Source: an uncultured Collinsella sp. | Lineage (GTDB): Bacteria; Actinomycetota; Coriobacteriia; Coriobacteriales; Coriobacteriaceae | Direction: 5' to 3' | Length of the DNA stretch: 5,167 bases | NCBI GenBank assembly: GCA_900550785.1 | Contig: URTL01000127.1 | Coordinates: 1-5,167, forward strand | Shown here: positions 4,724 through 5,167 of the stretch, one piece after another | Numbering within the stretch: position 1 is the first letter of the stretch | Layout of the letters: each line of letters starts with the position of its first letter | The notes under the pieces: generated by a model | The model's database searches: none | Seen by the model: only the letters and a program-made list of their open reading frames with translations | Told to the model about the DNA's origin: nothing | Position numbers and translations under genes: made by a program

Positions 4724-5167
4724 TTAGGGGCGGACCTGGCCGGTGCCGCGGAGCTTGTATTTGTAGGTGGTGAGGGCCTCGGCGGCGAAGGGTCCGCGGG
4801 CGTGGAGCTTTTGGGTCGAGATGCCGATCTCGGCGCCCAGGCCAAACTCGCCGCCGTCAGTGAAGCGCGTACTGGCGTTGGCGTACACGGCCGAGGCATC
4901 GACCGCATCCAGGAAGCGCTCGCAGGCGTCCACGTCCTCGGCAATGATGGCCTCGGAATGCATGGTGCCGTAGCGGTTGATGTGTGCGATGGCCTCGTCC
5001 TCGTTCGCCACGACCTTCACGCTCATCTCGAGCGCCAGATACTCGCGGCCCCAGTCCTCCTCAGTTGCGGCAACAAAGTCATCGCCCTCGGCAAGACCGG
5101 CACCGGCGCAGGCGGCGCAGGCGGCCTCGTCGCCATGGATCAGCACACCGTGGTCGTGCAAGACGGC
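4724..5167 (-). CDS. proA: Gamma-glutamyl phosphate reductase, C-terminal part (partial, runs off the right edge)
   Basis: ProA reduces gamma-glutamyl phosphate to glutamate-5-semialdehyde with NADPH, the second step of proline synthesis from glutamate, in the cytoplasm. The window holds the last 147 codons and the TAA stop (4724-4726). Diagnostic blocks are EDEAIAHINRYGTMHSEAI (56-74 of the fragment), NASTRFTDGGEFGLGAE (97-113) and IGISTQKLHARGP (114-126), near-invariant in ProA. Against the roughly 415-aa family length, about 270 N-terminal residues are missing, including the nucleotide-binding domain and catalytic cysteine, and the true start lies outside. The frame continues through the edge (AVLHDHGVLIHGDE); the TTG at 5161 is an internal leucine codon. 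It converges on the HD-domain gene and shares its terminator. The fragment shows no frameshift or damage. Confidence 0.95.
   Translation of the reverse strand, partial: AVLHDHGVLIHGDEAACAACAGAGLAEGDDFVAATEEDWGREYLALEMSVKVVANEDEAIAHINRYGTMHSEAIIAEDVDACERFLDAVDASAVYANASTRFTDGGEFGLGAEIGISTQKLHARGPFAAEALTTYKYKLRGTGQVRP

Overview
The window looks like a chromosomal segment of a GC-rich actinobacterium of the class Coriobacteriia, most likely Collinsella or a close relative. This is inferred from protein style (a CarD-family regulator, an ArgS with an actinobacterial look, GC-rich codon use) and from the order argS then a rho-like gene, which recalls the argS...rho neighbourhood of other Actinobacteria. 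No plasmid, phage, transposase, CRISPR array, rRNA or tRNA is visible.

Layout. (1) Positions 1-477, minus strand: the first 159 codons of a gene with a GTG start. They encode an Ala/Pro/Lys/Arg-rich low-complexity extension that I read as the N-terminus of transcription termination factor Rho. (2) 478-1264: about 790 bp without a credible gene. It holds a candidate rho promoter region with small dyads, two related imperfect palindromic elements (761-915 and 991-1138) preceded by two more hairpins, and a strong intrinsic terminator (1186-1218) for argS. (3) 1265-3118, minus strand: complete argS (617 aa). (4) 3119-3460: divergent intergenic region with several short perfect dyads, a ribosome binding site for each flanking gene and a candidate extended -10 promoter for the rightward gene. 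(5) 3461-3946, plus strand: a 161-aa CarD-family transcription regulator. (6) 3960-4003: hairpin terminator. (7) 4055-4654, plus strand: a 199-aa HD-domain metal-dependent hydrolase of unknown substrate. (8) 4670-4714: a near-identical second copy of the same hairpin, lying between convergent genes. (9) 4724-5167, minus strand: the C-terminal 147 residues of ProA (gamma-glutamyl phosphate reductase).

How the genes relate. This is mostly housekeeping DNA: two transcription factors (Rho, CarD-like), arginine charging (ArgS), proline synthesis (ProA) and an HD hydrolase. Terminators separate the genes, so they look like single-gene transcription units rather than an operon. I see no evidence for a complete new multi-gene system. 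The most unusual material is non-coding: the paired palindromic elements downstream of argS, the duplicated terminator hairpin, and the dyads around the carD start region. Among the proteins, the CarD-like factor has no tryptophan at all.
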